A DNA stretch of 64,000 nt from Pseudomonas duriflava (lineage in GTDB: Bacteria > Pseudomonadota > Gammaproteobacteria > Pseudomonadales > Pseudomonadaceae): NCBI RefSeq assembly GCF_007830155.1, contig NZ_VLKY01000007.1, positions 124,001-188,000 of the forward strand, written 5' to 3'. This document shows positions 44,283-53,419 of the stretch, one piece after another. The notes below the pieces were generated by a model that saw only the letters and a program-made list of their open reading frames with translations, was not told where the DNA came from and did not search any database. A program made the position numbers and the translations under genes. Every line of letters begins with the position of its first letter. Position 1 is the first letter of the stretch.

Positions 44283-44387
44283 ATGTTGAAAAACCCAACA
44301 CCTAAATGGCGGCAGGCCAGCCTTGTTTTGATCGCGACTACCATTGTGCTTGTACTTCCCAACCTGACCCGCCTTGTAGGCAGTTGA
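44283..44387 (+). CDS. Small membrane peptide (34 residues)
   Basis: Reads MLKNPTPKWRQASLVLIATT, then IVLVLPNLTRLVGS. A basic N-terminus precedes a single hydrophobic helix of about 14-17 residues, a layout typical of bacterial single-pass small proteins. AGGGC lies nine bases before the ATG. It ends one base before the convergent AEC transporter stop. No homologue can be confirmed here. The start context and membrane pattern support a real gene, but its length keeps this uncertain. Confidence 0.5.
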   Translation: MLKNPTPKWRQASLVLIATTIVLVLPNLTRLVGS

Positions 44388-45278
44388 TTACCGAATGGTT
44401 GGAAGCCACCATGCCAACATCAAAGGTAGGAAACCGAAGGCAAGTACCGTCGAGCACAGCACTAAGCTTGCCACCTCTTGGGGTGAACGGTTGGCACGTA
44501 GGGCATAGAGATAATTAAAAACGGCGACCGGCATAGAGGACTGGGTGACTAACACGGCCTGCGCTAAAGGAGGCAGCCCTAAGGCCAAGCCTACCAGCCA
44601 ACCGGCTAAAGCGCCGAGGCATAAGCGCAACCCTCCAAACAGGAAACCTGCTCCCAAATGTTGAGGTCGGATACTGGCTAAAGAGACACCTAATGTGATG
44701 AGCATTAACGGGATGGCCAAGCCCGACATTAGATCTACAGTATTGGCCATCCAACGGGGCAGTTGAGCATCAAAAACCATCAATAACAGAGCTATCACTA
44801 CGCTGATCATAATGGGATTGGCGAGCAGGTTTTTAAGTGATCGCTCCCCTGCCATCCAAAAGATACCCAGACTGAAGTTACCAATGGACATGACTAGATA
44901 AAAGGCTACCGCGAGTGTCATCCCCTCCTCACCAAAAGCATACAAGCACACGGGAAGCCCCATGTTACCTACGTTGGGAAACATGAAGGCTGGTGCAAGC
45001 ACCTTCCAATCTTTCTTGAAGAAACGTGCCAAGCCGGCAGCAGATAGCCCCATAATCACGCAGATGATTACGCAGGCAAGAGCCATTTCCGCGAAGCTAT
45101 GCTTATCGATACGCGTATGACCTAGTGTTGCCAATACTAAGCAGGGAGAGGCGATATTGAAGACCAGCCGGGAAATAAAGTCGGTGGGATATTCATACCC
45201 CCCACGCTTCCAGAAATAACCGATACCGGAGCCGATTAGCACCGGAGCCATGACGGCGAATAGCTCAGACAGCATCAA
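44388..45278 (-). CDS. AEC-family (auxin efflux carrier type) transporter
   Basis: 296 residues, about ten membrane helices, usual AEC length. Typical motifs: GSGIGYFWKRGG at the N-terminus, FPNVGNMGLPVCLYAFGEEGMTLAVAF in the middle and TQSSMPVAVFNYLYALRANRSPQEVASLVLCSTVLAF near the end. Bacterial members export or import small carboxylates such as malonate or malate; substrate unknown here. Stands alone on the minus strand. Confidence 0.9.
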   Translation of the reverse strand: MMLSELFAVMAPVLIGSGIGYFWKRGGYEYPTDFISRLVFNIASPCLVLATLGHTRIDKHSFAEMALACVIICVIMGLSAAGLARFFKKDWKVLAPAFMFPNVGNMGLPVCLYAFGEEGMTLAVAFYLVMSIGNFSLGIFWMAGERSLKNLLANPIMISVVIALLLMVFDAQLPRWMANTVDLMSGLAIPLMLITLGVSLASIRPQHLGAGFLFGGLRLCLGALAGWLVGLALGLPPLAQAVLVTQSSMPVAVFNYLYALRANRSPQEVASLVLCSTVLAFGFLPLMLAWWLPTIR

Positions 45279-45791
45279 GCGCTCCTTGACTTACCAAGCG
45301 GTCATTATGCGCTCGACTGAAGACGGCAGGGGTAAATCAGTGGAGAAAAATACGTTTTCACCACTACTGCCAGTAAGAAGCTAGAGAGTCAGAGTCAGGT
45401 ATCTGATCAGGCAACTGGCGAAGCCCTTCGCCTACTGCTACCGGATTGCCTCGAGTAACAGCTCATCATTGTCTATCGGTATGTATATGCCTGGGCCAAC
45501 TGGCTGTTTACACCAGCAAGTCCAGCGGCAGGCCTACGAAAATCTTTTGTGTATCCTGGGAGTGGAGTGAGGACGCTGCACTGGGCTTGTTGCAATAGTG
45601 CGGGCAATTACGAGAAAGCGCTTACCAGGCGAACCGTTTAACAAAATGAACGATTTATAAAAGTGGCTATTTCGGTTCGCTTTATCTTGAGGTGCCCATG
45701 CATCGTAAGACTGCTGGCCGCAAAAAGATTAGAAAAAAGCAAAAAAACACGGCACAAGAGACATGGCCGTCAGGCCATGTCGTTGGGAAGG
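45279..45791. other. Intergenic region with no gene called
   Basis: About 510 bases. A 35-codon lysine-rich frame at 45698-45805 has a fair ribosome site but overlaps the rraB end and its terminator, so it is not called. No other structure was recognised. Confidence 0.45.
45745..45782 (-). terminator. Terminator of the RraB-like gene
   Basis: On the minus strand GACATGGCC-TGAC-GGCCATGTC forms a 9-bp stem ten bases beyond the stop. A T7 run follows slightly further on. Confidence 0.65.
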
Positions 45792-46127
45792 TTATAAGCG
45801 ACTAACTTCTTGGGTGACACCCCAACCATCCAGCGTGCCACCCAAGGGGCTAACTACCGCCTCGAAGTCGGACTCGAAATCATCAATCGTGGCATAGGTG
45901 GCAAACATCACTTTACTAACCTGAAGATGCCAGCCTCCTTCCTCATGAGGCATCACCTGCGTATTGAGCGATTCGCCTCGGAATTGGCCGGCCGCCAGAC
46001 GTGCCTGCTTTTCATCCGGAAAAATGGCGAAGAAATCGATCGGGTGGATACGAGAGAAATCAAAACCTCCTTCTTTCATCTGGCGAAGCACAGTAAGGCT
46101 CACATCATCGGAGATGTGCATCGACAT
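45792..46127 (-). CDS. rraB: RraB-like ribonuclease E inhibitor
   Basis: 111 residues of the RraB (regulator of RNase E activity B) family. It opens SDDVSLTVLRQMKEGGFDFSRIHPIDFFAIFPDEKQA and contains GGWHLQVSKVMFATYATIDDFESDFEAVVSPLGGTLDGWGV, matching the two repeated alpha/beta halves of RraB. In E. coli the protein binds RNase E and changes degradosome output; the same in Pseudomonas is assumed. An AGGAGG site precedes the first ATG. Confidence 0.88.
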   Translation of the reverse strand: MSMHISDDVSLTVLRQMKEGGFDFSRIHPIDFFAIFPDEKQARLAAGQFRGESLNTQVMPHEEGGWHLQVSKVMFATYATIDDFESDFEAVVSPLGGTLDGWGVTQEVSRL

Positions 46128-46821
46128 AGGGCACCTCCTGCTGGTGTTTTACATTGGAAGAGGAGCGATGGAGCATGATAGACACTGGCAGACAGACCGC
46201 TGCACAGCATACTGCTTATCAGTAGAACACCTTTATCCACTTAAGGTGCATGCCGCTGTATACAGTTTTACACATTGTAGAAGAGCTCACAGAGACAGCC
46301 TGGGTTCCTCAAGAGCGACGAGTGGAGCGCTCTGCCTGCCGATAAGCTTGCAGAGTGCGGATATTCAAGCATTGGACGTCTTACCAATAGCCTGCAAGAC
46401 AGAGTGCGGCAGAACAAAGAAATCTACAAGGCGCTGGAATGTAATATGAGGTAACAATACCAGAAGGGTCAGAGTATTCGCATAGTGTTTCGACTGGCAC
46501 GAAGTATTTGCCCGTATTCAGGCAATCCTAGCAGACATCATGGCTCCATCTATCGATGGTCAGCCAGCGCTCGATAAAAACACCAATCGGCAAGTAAGCC
46601 ATTAACACGACTTGCTATGGCTTTTACTTTATTGATTCATCGATCCGCAAAAACAAGTTCCCGTTACTCATAGGCAAAACGGAAATGCCCACCCTGAAAA
46701 GGCAGGCATTGCAGGAAAATTGGCTCAAGTCCACAGACGACTCAAAAAAGCCCTGCCAGAAACGCACAATCAGCGCCTGGCATTACAAATGTTCAGCTTT
46801 CTCCAGATCCTATGCGCGAAT
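46128..46821. other. Long intergenic region with no gene recognised
   Basis: About 690 bases with no reading frame that looks coding. No RNA family, tandem repeat or clear terminator was recognised. It could hold an unannotated small RNA or be decayed sequence. Confidence 0.45.
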
Positions 46822-47037
46822 CTATCCTTTGTGCGTGGGTGCAGAGACCGAAGTGCTGCCCCGTGGACCGGCAACACCCCAAGCAATCAGCCCCACAATA
46901 GGCAGAACGATGATAAGCAGTGTCCAGAAGATTTTTTTGTTAGTGGTGCTGTCGCTACGAATCACACTGACGATGGCCCAGATATCGAGCAGGAAAACGA
47001 TAAAACCAATGACACCGCCTATAGTTGAATTAATCAT
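46822..47037 (-). CDS. PLDc_N-type small membrane protein
   Basis: 71 residues with two membrane helices separated by a short charged loop (GFIVFLLDIWAIVSVIRSDSTTNKKIFWTLLIIVLPIVGLIAWGVAGPRG). This is the phospholipase D nuclease N-terminal (PLDc_N) membrane module occurring as a free-standing protein. No catalytic part is attached. GGAGAG precedes the ATG. Function unknown. Confidence 0.88.
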   Translation of the reverse strand: MINSTIGGVIGFIVFLLDIWAIVSVIRSDSTTNKKIFWTLLIIVLPIVGLIAWGVAGPRGSTSVSAPTHKG

Positions 47038-47132
47038 GGGTGCTCTCCACTCCAGTTCCGATATAGAGTGGGACTACACACCCAAGCCGGGAGTTCGCCC
47101 GAAATGATGGCTTACCTTCGCGCCAAGACGGA

Positions 47133-47816
47133 TTACAGCACTAATGGGTCAATATTGGAGAAACTTTCCACGTAGGAGTGACCGGCCAGCTCCCCGCCTT
47201 GGCGAACCAGACCGCATGTTTTCATCCCGGCCTTACGTGCTGCATCCAGCTCCTCAACCACATCGGATAGGAACAAAATTTCATCGGCCTTATGTGTCGT
47301 GGCGCTGGCAATACGTGCGTAGGACTCGGGATCGCGTTTAGCACCTGTAAGGGTGTCGAAGTAGCCAGAAAACAGAGGCGTCAGATCCCCCGCTTCCGAG
47401 TAGCCGAAGATCAGCTTTTGCGCCTGAACGGAGCCGGAAGAATAAACATAGAGTGAAAGCCCCAAGGCATGCCAGCGCTTTAACGCTTCTACAGCATCCG
47501 GATAGACATGCCCCTTGAGCTCTCCAGCCTGGTAGCCCTTAGCCCAGACCATGCCTTGCAGTGTTTTGAGCGGCGTGATTTTACGATCCTGGGCTATCCA
47601 ACCCTGCAAAATCTCGATAACCCGCTCGGTATCAGCCTGCAACTCACCGGCCTCAGCTCTCACGGCATCCAGTTGTTCGGCCACGGCAAGCGTCTGGGCC
47701 TCCTCGCGGATAAATGCGGGCAGATGCGTGGCGGTATAGGGAAACAGTACGTCGAATACAAAGCTCACGGCACTGGTAGTGCCTTCAATATCGGTCAAGA
47801 CTGCACGAATCGTCAT
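47133..47816 (-). CDS. mtnC: Enolase-phosphatase / acireductone synthase MtnC
   Basis: 227 residues of the HAD superfamily: [15 protein letters not shown] (nucleophile Asp), [18 protein letters not shown] and [24 protein letters not shown]. Bifunctional enolase and phosphatase that makes acireductone from 2,3-diketo-5-methylthiopentyl-1-phosphate in methionine salvage. Its start overlaps the mtnD stop by four bases; the order mtnB-mtnD-mtnC forms a tightly packed operon. Confidence 0.96.
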   Translation of the reverse strand: MTIRAVLTDIEGTTSAVSFVFDVLFPYTATHLPAFIREEAQTLAVAEQLDAVRAEAGELQADTERVIEILQGWIAQDRKITPLKTLQGMVWAKGYQAGELKGHVYPDAVEALKRWHALGLSLYVYSSGSVQAQKLIFGYSEAGDLTPLFSGYFDTLTGAKRDPESYARIASATTHKADEILFLSDVVEELDAARKAGMKTCGLVRQGGELAGHSYVESFSNIDPLVL

Positions 47817-48364
47817 GCTTCGATCTCCAGTCGCGGGAAGCGCGACGCAATATCCTTACCCGTAAAGTGCGCTACCCAACCTTCCGGATTGTTGAATAAC
47901 CTAATCGCTACAAAGTTAGGCTCTTCGCTCATGTCGAACCAATGCGGTATACCGGCAGGCACAGAAATCAGGTCCCCTTTTTCACACAAGACGGCATAGA
48001 TGTACTCATCGATGTGAAGCGCGAACAAACCACGTCCAGAGACGAAGAAACGCACCTCATCTTCGTTGTGGTAGTGCTCATTGAGAAACTTAGCTCTCAG
48101 CTCGGCCTTTTGGGGATGGTCGGTCTTCATACTGATCACATCGACCGTTTGATAGCCGCGCTCAGTAATCAGTCGATCAATTTCTGAGCGGTATACTGCA
48201 ATGACCTCTTCCTGACTGTTCACCGGCGTTACTGGGTGACTCGCTTGCCAACGCTCGAAGCGTACGCCCACCTCAGCTAAGGTAGCTCCGATATGCTCGC
48301 CTTGCGTGAGCACCTTATTAGGCTGCTCGGGATGGGACTCATAATAGACAGTCAGGCAGCTCAT
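47813..48364 (-). CDS. mtnD: Acireductone dioxygenase MtnD
   Basis: 183-residue cupin. Metal ligands are visible in [21 protein letters not shown] (H-x-H-x3-E) and the later HWF of [13 protein letters not shown]. With Fe2+ it yields 2-keto-4-methylthiobutyrate, the methionine precursor; with Ni2+ an off-pathway product. Overlaps mtnB and mtnC by four bases on each side, so all three are translationally coupled. Confidence 0.96.
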   Translation of the reverse strand: MSCLTVYYESHPEQPNKVLTQGEHIGATLAEVGVRFERWQASHPVTPVNSQEEVIAVYRSEIDRLITERGYQTVDVISMKTDHPQKAELRAKFLNEHYHNEDEVRFFVSGRGLFALHIDEYIYAVLCEKGDLISVPAGIPHWFDMSEEPNFVAIRLFNNPEGWVAHFTGKDIASRFPRLEIEA

Positions 48365-48978
48365 GTCCGAATACTCAATATTTTCATTTCACATTCGAAA
48401 AGAAATTCGAATGCCTCGACCTGGCGCAAGGCATCAGTCATGCGTGCCCCCCAAGTATAGAGACCGTGCCCGCGAATCAGGTAACCCACACAGTCGGGAT
48501 GCGCGTCGAGCCAGACCTGAACACGATCGGCAAGACGCTCAATGTCCTGATCGTTCTCGAAGATTGGAACCACGATACGGCCTTCGTGAGTGGTCACGCC
48601 ACTAAAGGCTTTTTGTAGCTCATAATCACGCAGCACCAGGGCTTCATCGGCTACCAGCCGAGACAACACAGTCGCATTGACCGAATGCGTATGTAATACC
48701 GCGCCGATGTCAGCCTTCCAACGATACAACTGAGTATGCAGAAGCGTTTCTGCCGAAGGCTTTTTGCCTGGCTCTAGGCTGTTGCCGTCCAGATCGGTTG
48801 CCAGAACATCATCGACCCCAAGCTGCCCCTTGTGCTTGCCGGAAACCGTCAGTAGTGCACGGCTTTCTGACAGCCGGGCCGAGTAATTACTACTGGTAGC
48901 GGGCGACCAACCACGGTTATAAAGAAATTGGCCAGCCTCGATGATGTGTTGAACAAGCTGTTCACGGTGATTCATCAT
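48361..48978 (-). CDS. mtnB: Methylthioribulose-1-phosphate dehydratase MtnB
   Basis: 205 residues of the class II aldolase/adducin fold: GQFLYNRGWSPATSSNYSARLS, zinc-binding LHTHSVNATVLSR and IRGHGLYTWGARMTDALRQVEAFEFLFE. Dehydrates 5-methylthioribulose-1-phosphate. Its start overlaps the end of the MFS gene by 17 bases (48962-48978), so it is probably in one transcript with the transporter. Confidence 0.95.
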   Translation of the reverse strand: MMNHREQLVQHIIEAGQFLYNRGWSPATSSNYSARLSESRALLTVSGKHKGQLGVDDVLATDLDGNSLEPGKKPSAETLLHTQLYRWKADIGAVLHTHSVNATVLSRLVADEALVLRDYELQKAFSGVTTHEGRIVVPIFENDQDIERLADRVQVWLDAHPDCVGYLIRGHGLYTWGARMTDALRQVEAFEFLFECEMKILSIRT

Positions 48979-50119
48979 GGTACCGATCTTCCAAGCGGAT
49001 AATGATCAAAACGGCTCCTGCCAGCGCGGCCAGGCTGGCAAAACCAAACGTCCAGGCAGGCCCAAGCGCTTGCCAACTATAACCGGAATAAAGGGCACCC
49101 AGCGCTCCTCCTGTACCGGAAAGCGCCGCATAGAAAGCCTGCCCTTGTCCTTGCTGACGCAGACCAAAGCGGCGCTGGATAAAATGGATGGCTGCCGCAT
49201 GAAAGAAGCCAAAAGTGGCGGCATGCAGCAGTTGAGCAAACAGCAAGATGGCCAGATGATCCGCTAAATTGCCTAATAGCTGCCAACGCAGGACAGCCAG
49301 CAAAAAGCTGGCCGCTAATACCTGCTTGAGGCTGAACAGGGCCAACAGCCGCGGCATTACCAGGAATATCAGCACCTCAGCAATAACGCCCAGAGCCCAT
49401 AGCTGACCAATTACACCCCGTGAGTAACCTAGGCTTTCCAAATGCAGCGTTAGAAAGGTGTAGTAAGGCCCGTGGGATAGCTGCATCAAGGCAGCCCCAA
49501 TATAGAAGGCAATACCCCCCGGTTGACGTAACCTCGCTAAAAAGCCCGACTCGCCGGCAGGGGCGTCTACCTTGACAGTTGCGGGAGCAGGTACCCAAAC
49601 ACTACTGATTACGATACCGGCCATGATTATGAGCAGTGCAGCAGGATAAACATCCAGACTAAACCACTGGAATACATACCCAAGCAGGGCCACAGCGGCA
49701 ATAAAACCAACCGAGCCCCACAAGCGTATCCGGCTATAGAGGGCGGCTCGCTCCTGGAGATAGGCCAGAGTAATAGCTTCAAACTGCGGCAGTACGGCAT
49801 GCCAGAAAAAGGCATGTAGCGCCATAATCAAGGCTAACCAGGCATAGCTGTGACTGAGGTAAATGCCGGCGAATGCGATAAGCGTACAACAGGCACCGAA
49901 GCGGACGATAGCCAGCCGCCTGCCCGTGCGATCTCCTAGCCAGCCCCAGAGATTGGGTGCCAGGCAACGCATCAGCATAGGGATCGCGACAAGTTGGCCA
50001 ATGTGTTCGCTGGAAAAACCGAGATGATGAAAGTAGAGCGACAGAAACGGTGCCGTAGCACCTAATAAAGCGAAGTAACAAAAATAGAAGCTAGACAGGC
50101 GCCAATAGGGAACAGTCAT
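48962..50119 (-). CDS. MFS transporter (HcaT/nucleoside-H+ symporter-like)
   Basis: 385 residues with about 12 membrane helices. Opens WRLSSFYFCYFALLGATAPFLSLYFHHLGFSSEHIGQLVAIPMLMRCLAPNLWGWLGDRTGRR, the typical start of the HcaT-like MFS_1 group. The substrate is unknown. Its tight overlap with mtnB suggests a methionine-salvage or sulfur compound, or only cotranscription. aroC lies 113 bases upstream on the same strand. Confidence 0.88.
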   Translation of the reverse strand: MTVPYWRLSSFYFCYFALLGATAPFLSLYFHHLGFSSEHIGQLVAIPMLMRCLAPNLWGWLGDRTGRRLAIVRFGACCTLIAFAGIYLSHSYAWLALIMALHAFFWHAVLPQFEAITLAYLQERAALYSRIRLWGSVGFIAAVALLGYVFQWFSLDVYPAALLIIMAGIVISSVWVPAPATVKVDAPAGESGFLARLRQPGGIAFYIGAALMQLSHGPYYTFLTLHLESLGYSRGVIGQLWALGVIAEVLIFLVMPRLLALFSLKQVLAASFLLAVLRWQLLGNLADHLAILLFAQLLHAATFGFFHAAAIHFIQRRFGLRQQGQGQAFYAALSGTGGALGALYSGYSWQALGPAWTFGFASLAALAGAVLIIIRLEDRYHDESP

Positions 50120-50232
50120 AAGGACAAGCCCTGCCTGTTGAAATAGAGGTCTGGCCTTATCCGGCGGGACGGCAAGCCGCCCCTTGCTGGCAACGGCTTC
50201 ACGCGTGTAACAGCCTCAACGATACCTGCCCG

Positions 50233-51324
50233 TTAGAGCTGGCCAAGAATCGGCGTGGTCACTCTTACATCGGCATTTTGCGCGCGATGGCGTAACACAT
50301 GATCCATCAATACCAGCGCCATCATGGCCTCGGCGATCGGTGTGGCACGAATGCCTACGCACGGATCATGACGTCCCTTGGTGATCACGTCGACTGGATT
50401 ACCTGCCACGTCGATAGAGCGGCCCGGTGTGGTAATGCTGGAGGTCGGTTTGAGCGCCAGGTGCGCCACGACAGGCTGCCCCGATGAAATCCCGCCCAAG
50501 ACGCCGCCTGCATTGTTGCTCAAGAACCCTTCCGGAGTCAGCTCATCACGATGCTCAGTGCCCCGCTGGGCAATGCTGGCGAAGCCGGCACCAATCTCGA
50601 CGCCCTTGACAGCATTGACGCTCATCAGCGCGTAGGCCAGCTCAGCATCCAGACGATCAAAAATGGGCTCACCAAGCCCTGGCGGAACGCCATCGGCTAC
50701 AAGAGTAATACGTGCTCCGACCGAATCCTGATCACGACGCAGCTGGTCCATATAGGCCTCGAGCTCGGGCACTTTGTCTGGATCAGGGCAAAAGAAGGCA
50801 TTCTGCTCGACGCTGTCCCATGTTTTGAACGGGATTTCAATCGGCCCCAGTTGACTCATATAGCCCCGGATACGAATGCCTTGCGTGGCCAGGTATTTCT
50901 TGGCAATAGCACCAGCTGCTACCCGCATGGCGGTTTCCCGCGCCGAACTGCGACCACCGCCCCGGTAATCGCGTACACCATATTTGTGGTGGTAGGTGTA
51001 ATCCGCATGGGCCGGGCGGAACAGGTCCTTAATGGCTGAGTAATCCTTGGATTTCTGATCGGTATTGCGAATCAGCAAGCCAATTGGGGTTCCGGTGGTT
51101 ATACCCTCGAAAACACCCGATAGGATTTCGACCTCGTCCGGCTCCTGACGCTGGGTGGTGTGCCGGCTGGTACCCGGTTTGCGGCGGTCCAGATCATACT
51201 GCAGGTCTGCCGTGGTCAGTGGCAGGCCGGGTGGACATCCATCCACAATGGCGACCAGGGCCGGGCCATGGCTTTCGCCAGCAGTGGTGACGGTGAACAG
51301 CGTGCCAAAGGTATTGCCGGACAT
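50233..51324 (-). CDS. aroC: Chorismate synthase AroC
   Basis: 363 residues, full length. Catalyses the last shikimate step, 5-enolpyruvylshikimate-3-phosphate to chorismate, using reduced FMN. The three signature blocks are present: [40 protein letters not shown] and [22 protein letters not shown]. It is the first gene of the aroC-MFS-mtnBDC run on the minus strand, divergent from the secreted hydrolase. Confidence 0.97.
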   Translation of the reverse strand: MSGNTFGTLFTVTTAGESHGPALVAIVDGCPPGLPLTTADLQYDLDRRKPGTSRHTTQRQEPDEVEILSGVFEGITTGTPIGLLIRNTDQKSKDYSAIKDLFRPAHADYTYHHKYGVRDYRGGGRSSARETAMRVAAGAIAKKYLATQGIRIRGYMSQLGPIEIPFKTWDSVEQNAFFCPDPDKVPELEAYMDQLRRDQDSVGARITLVADGVPPGLGEPIFDRLDAELAYALMSVNAVKGVEIGAGFASIAQRGTEHRDELTPEGFLSNNAGGVLGGISSGQPVVAHLALKPTSSITTPGRSIDVAGNPVDVITKGRHDPCVGIRATPIAEAMMALVLMDHVLRHRAQNADVRVTTPILGQL

Positions 51325-51502
51325 GTCGCAAGCTCCGCAGGATCGATGGACGAGTGCCTGTCTGGCACCTGTACAGGAAAGCTGAAAAGTATAACCGTTG
51401 GTGCTGACGAGTTCATCTTTCGAACCCTGTCCGTTACGCTGCGTCCAACGAATACGCTAGCACTTGGCCGTGTAGCGCTTCCTGAAGTCACGAGTGTTAT
51501 CG

Positions 51503-52465
51503 ATGTTACGTTTGTTCGCCCTGCTCTGCCTGCTCTGTACTTGGTCTGCGTTCGCAGCGTCCAACCCTCTCCTCTACCGCCCTATTCAGTTGGATACTGG
51601 GAGCGGCACTCTTTATGGCAGTCTGGTTATGCCGGAAAGCCAGCAGCCTCAGCCTGTAGCGCTCATTGTTCCAGGCTCAGGGCCAACCGATCGCGACGGC
51701 AACAATCCAATGGCGCATAACTTCGCCCTCAAACGCCTTGCCGAAGCTCTAGCAGAGCAAGGCATCGCAAGCGTGCGCTATGACAAGCGCGGCGTAGCAC
51801 AAAGCAAGGCCGCCACGCCGCGAGAGGAAGACCTGAGTGTGCAACGCTATGTGGCCGATGTGGTGGCTTGGTCGAACCTGCTACGTCACGATCCGCGCTT
51901 TTCGAAGCTGATTTTGATCGGTCACAGCGAAGGCGCCCTGATTGCGAGCCTGGCAGCAAACGACGCGAATGCCGATGCACTGATCACCATAGCCGGAAGT
52001 GGACGCCCGATTGGAGATGTATTACGCGAACAGCTGGCCTCGAAACTCCCGCAGCCCCTATTTTCAAGCAGCCAATGGATTATGAGCCAGCTGGAAAAAG
52101 GTCAGTTGCAATTGGCTGTGCCAGAGCCCCTGATGGTACTGTTCAGACCTAGCGTACAACCCTATCTGATAACCCTTTTCCGTCAGAACCCGGCACACGC
52201 CTTTGCTCAGGTCAAGGCACCGGCACTGATCATTCAAGGGGAGCACGATATACAGGTAGAAATAAAGGATGCCGAGGCGCTCAAACGGGCCCGGCCTGAA
52301 GCAGAGCTTGCGCTTATTCCCGGCATGAACCACATGTTACGCATCGTTCCGGCCAGCGCAGAAGCCCAGCTGCCCACTTATAACGATGCTAACCTGCCCC
52401 TGGCAGGCGAGCTTATTGATCGCATCGTAAAATTCATTCGCGCCCAGGTCTCCAGTCCCTCCTGA
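51503..52465 (+). CDS. Exported alpha/beta hydrolase
   Basis: 320 residues from the ATG at 51503 (a GTG at 51494 would add three). Signal peptide MLRLFALLCLLCTWSAFA then A-SNPLLYRP, so periplasmic or secreted. Alpha/beta hydrolase motifs: VPGSGPTDRDGNNPMA, nucleophile Ser in LIGHSEGALIAS, Asp in IIQGEHDIQVEI and His in PGMNHMLR. The acid-serine-histidine triad is complete; substrate unknown, esterase or peptidase-like. Confidence 0.88.
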   Translation: MLRLFALLCLLCTWSAFAASNPLLYRPIQLDTGSGTLYGSLVMPESQQPQPVALIVPGSGPTDRDGNNPMAHNFALKRLAEALAEQGIASVRYDKRGVAQSKAATPREEDLSVQRYVADVVAWSNLLRHDPRFSKLILIGHSEGALIASLAANDANADALITIAGSGRPIGDVLREQLASKLPQPLFSSSQWIMSQLEKGQLQLAVPEPLMVLFRPSVQPYLITLFRQNPAHAFAQVKAPALIIQGEHDIQVEIKDAEALKRARPEAELALIPGMNHMLRIVPASAEAQLPTYNDANLPLAGELIDRIVKFIRAQVSSPS

Positions 52466-52524
52466 ATCGGTCGATACAGCTATCGACCCATTCCGCTACG
52501 CAGTGGTAAACCAGGATGGCTGCG

Positions 52525-53322
52525 ATGAACGAAACTGATACTGAACAACCGACCCCCGTCGAGGAGAAGGCCGAGACCCACCCATGGGCTGACCTTACCC
52601 CCGATCATCACTTTCTACTGCGCCTCGCTCCTTTGCCGACCGACCGTATGACGGGCCAGCGCCCGTTGCGCTTCGTTCAACTGGGCAAGGCCGAGCGCCA
52701 CGGCGAAGACCTCAGCGTGCTATCCCTCAGCGTGCAGCTGCCCGGGCAGCGGGTTCATCGCGAGCATAACTTTCTCAATGTGTGGGCAGACCACGGCAAG
52801 AAGGAAATCCGTTTCACGGCAGACCCCGGCACGCTCGACAGCGGATTACTTCAGGTAGAGCCTTCAAACCGTGGGCTTGGCCGTTTTCTGCTGGCTCAGG
52901 GGATCGCCTGGGCCAAGTCGAAATGGGGCCATTACCATGTTCTCGGCATGGAGCTACCGGCCCGTGATGGCTTCGTCGAGGAGATGCGCAAGCGCCGTGA
53001 TCATGTTGTCGAGAAGCAGGGTTTTACTTTGACCTATGCCGAAGGCCAACACTTGAAAGCCCATTACAGCGCTGCCAAGGCCAGCGAACTGAGCGACGAG
53101 TGGAATACAGACAAGGTTCAGGTGCTGTCTCTGCTTGATGTCGGCAGCATGCTGGAGCAGGCCGATAAAGGCTTGCACGAACGTGACCTTACTATTTTCA
53201 AACTGGAAGAGCGTATTGCTGCCTACAAGCGTGACGATGCTGGCCTGAAATTCACCATGGTGTGCCTGGTAGCGTTCTGTCTATTTGAAGCGGGGCTGTT
53301 GATCTGGACTGTGCTGCAGTGA
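52525..53322 (+). CDS. Conserved hypothetical tail-anchored membrane protein
   Basis: 265 residues from the ATG at 52525, which has AGGA nine bases upstream; an ATG at 52516 is the alternative. No known domain. The middle has a possible acyltransferase-like core (VEPSNRGLGRFLLAQGIAWAKSKWG). A coiled segment follows (MLEQADKGLHERDLTIFKLEERIAAYKRDD). A single C-terminal membrane helix (FTMVCLVAFCLFEAGLLIWTVLQ) anchors it. Follows the hydrolase by about 60 bases and may be cotranscribed. Confidence 0.75.
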   Translation: MNETDTEQPTPVEEKAETHPWADLTPDHHFLLRLAPLPTDRMTGQRPLRFVQLGKAERHGEDLSVLSLSVQLPGQRVHREHNFLNVWADHGKKEIRFTADPGTLDSGLLQVEPSNRGLGRFLLAQGIAWAKSKWGHYHVLGMELPARDGFVEEMRKRRDHVVEKQGFTLTYAEGQHLKAHYSAAKASELSDEWNTDKVQVLSLLDVGSMLEQADKGLHERDLTIFKLEERIAAYKRDDAGLKFTMVCLVAFCLFEAGLLIWTVLQ

Positions 53323-53419
53323 GAAGTAGCGTGCTGCTACACAGCGGGACAACACGATAGCGGCATCGATTATTACAACGGTAAACCTGTGACGTGCATG
53401 ATATATGACCAGGACGAAG

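Noticed and set aside
45698-45805. 35-codon lysine-rich ORF with GAGGTG ribosome site
   Set aside because: It overlaps the rraB end and its terminator hairpin. The low-complexity AAA-rich sequence is better explained by the terminator T run on the other strand.
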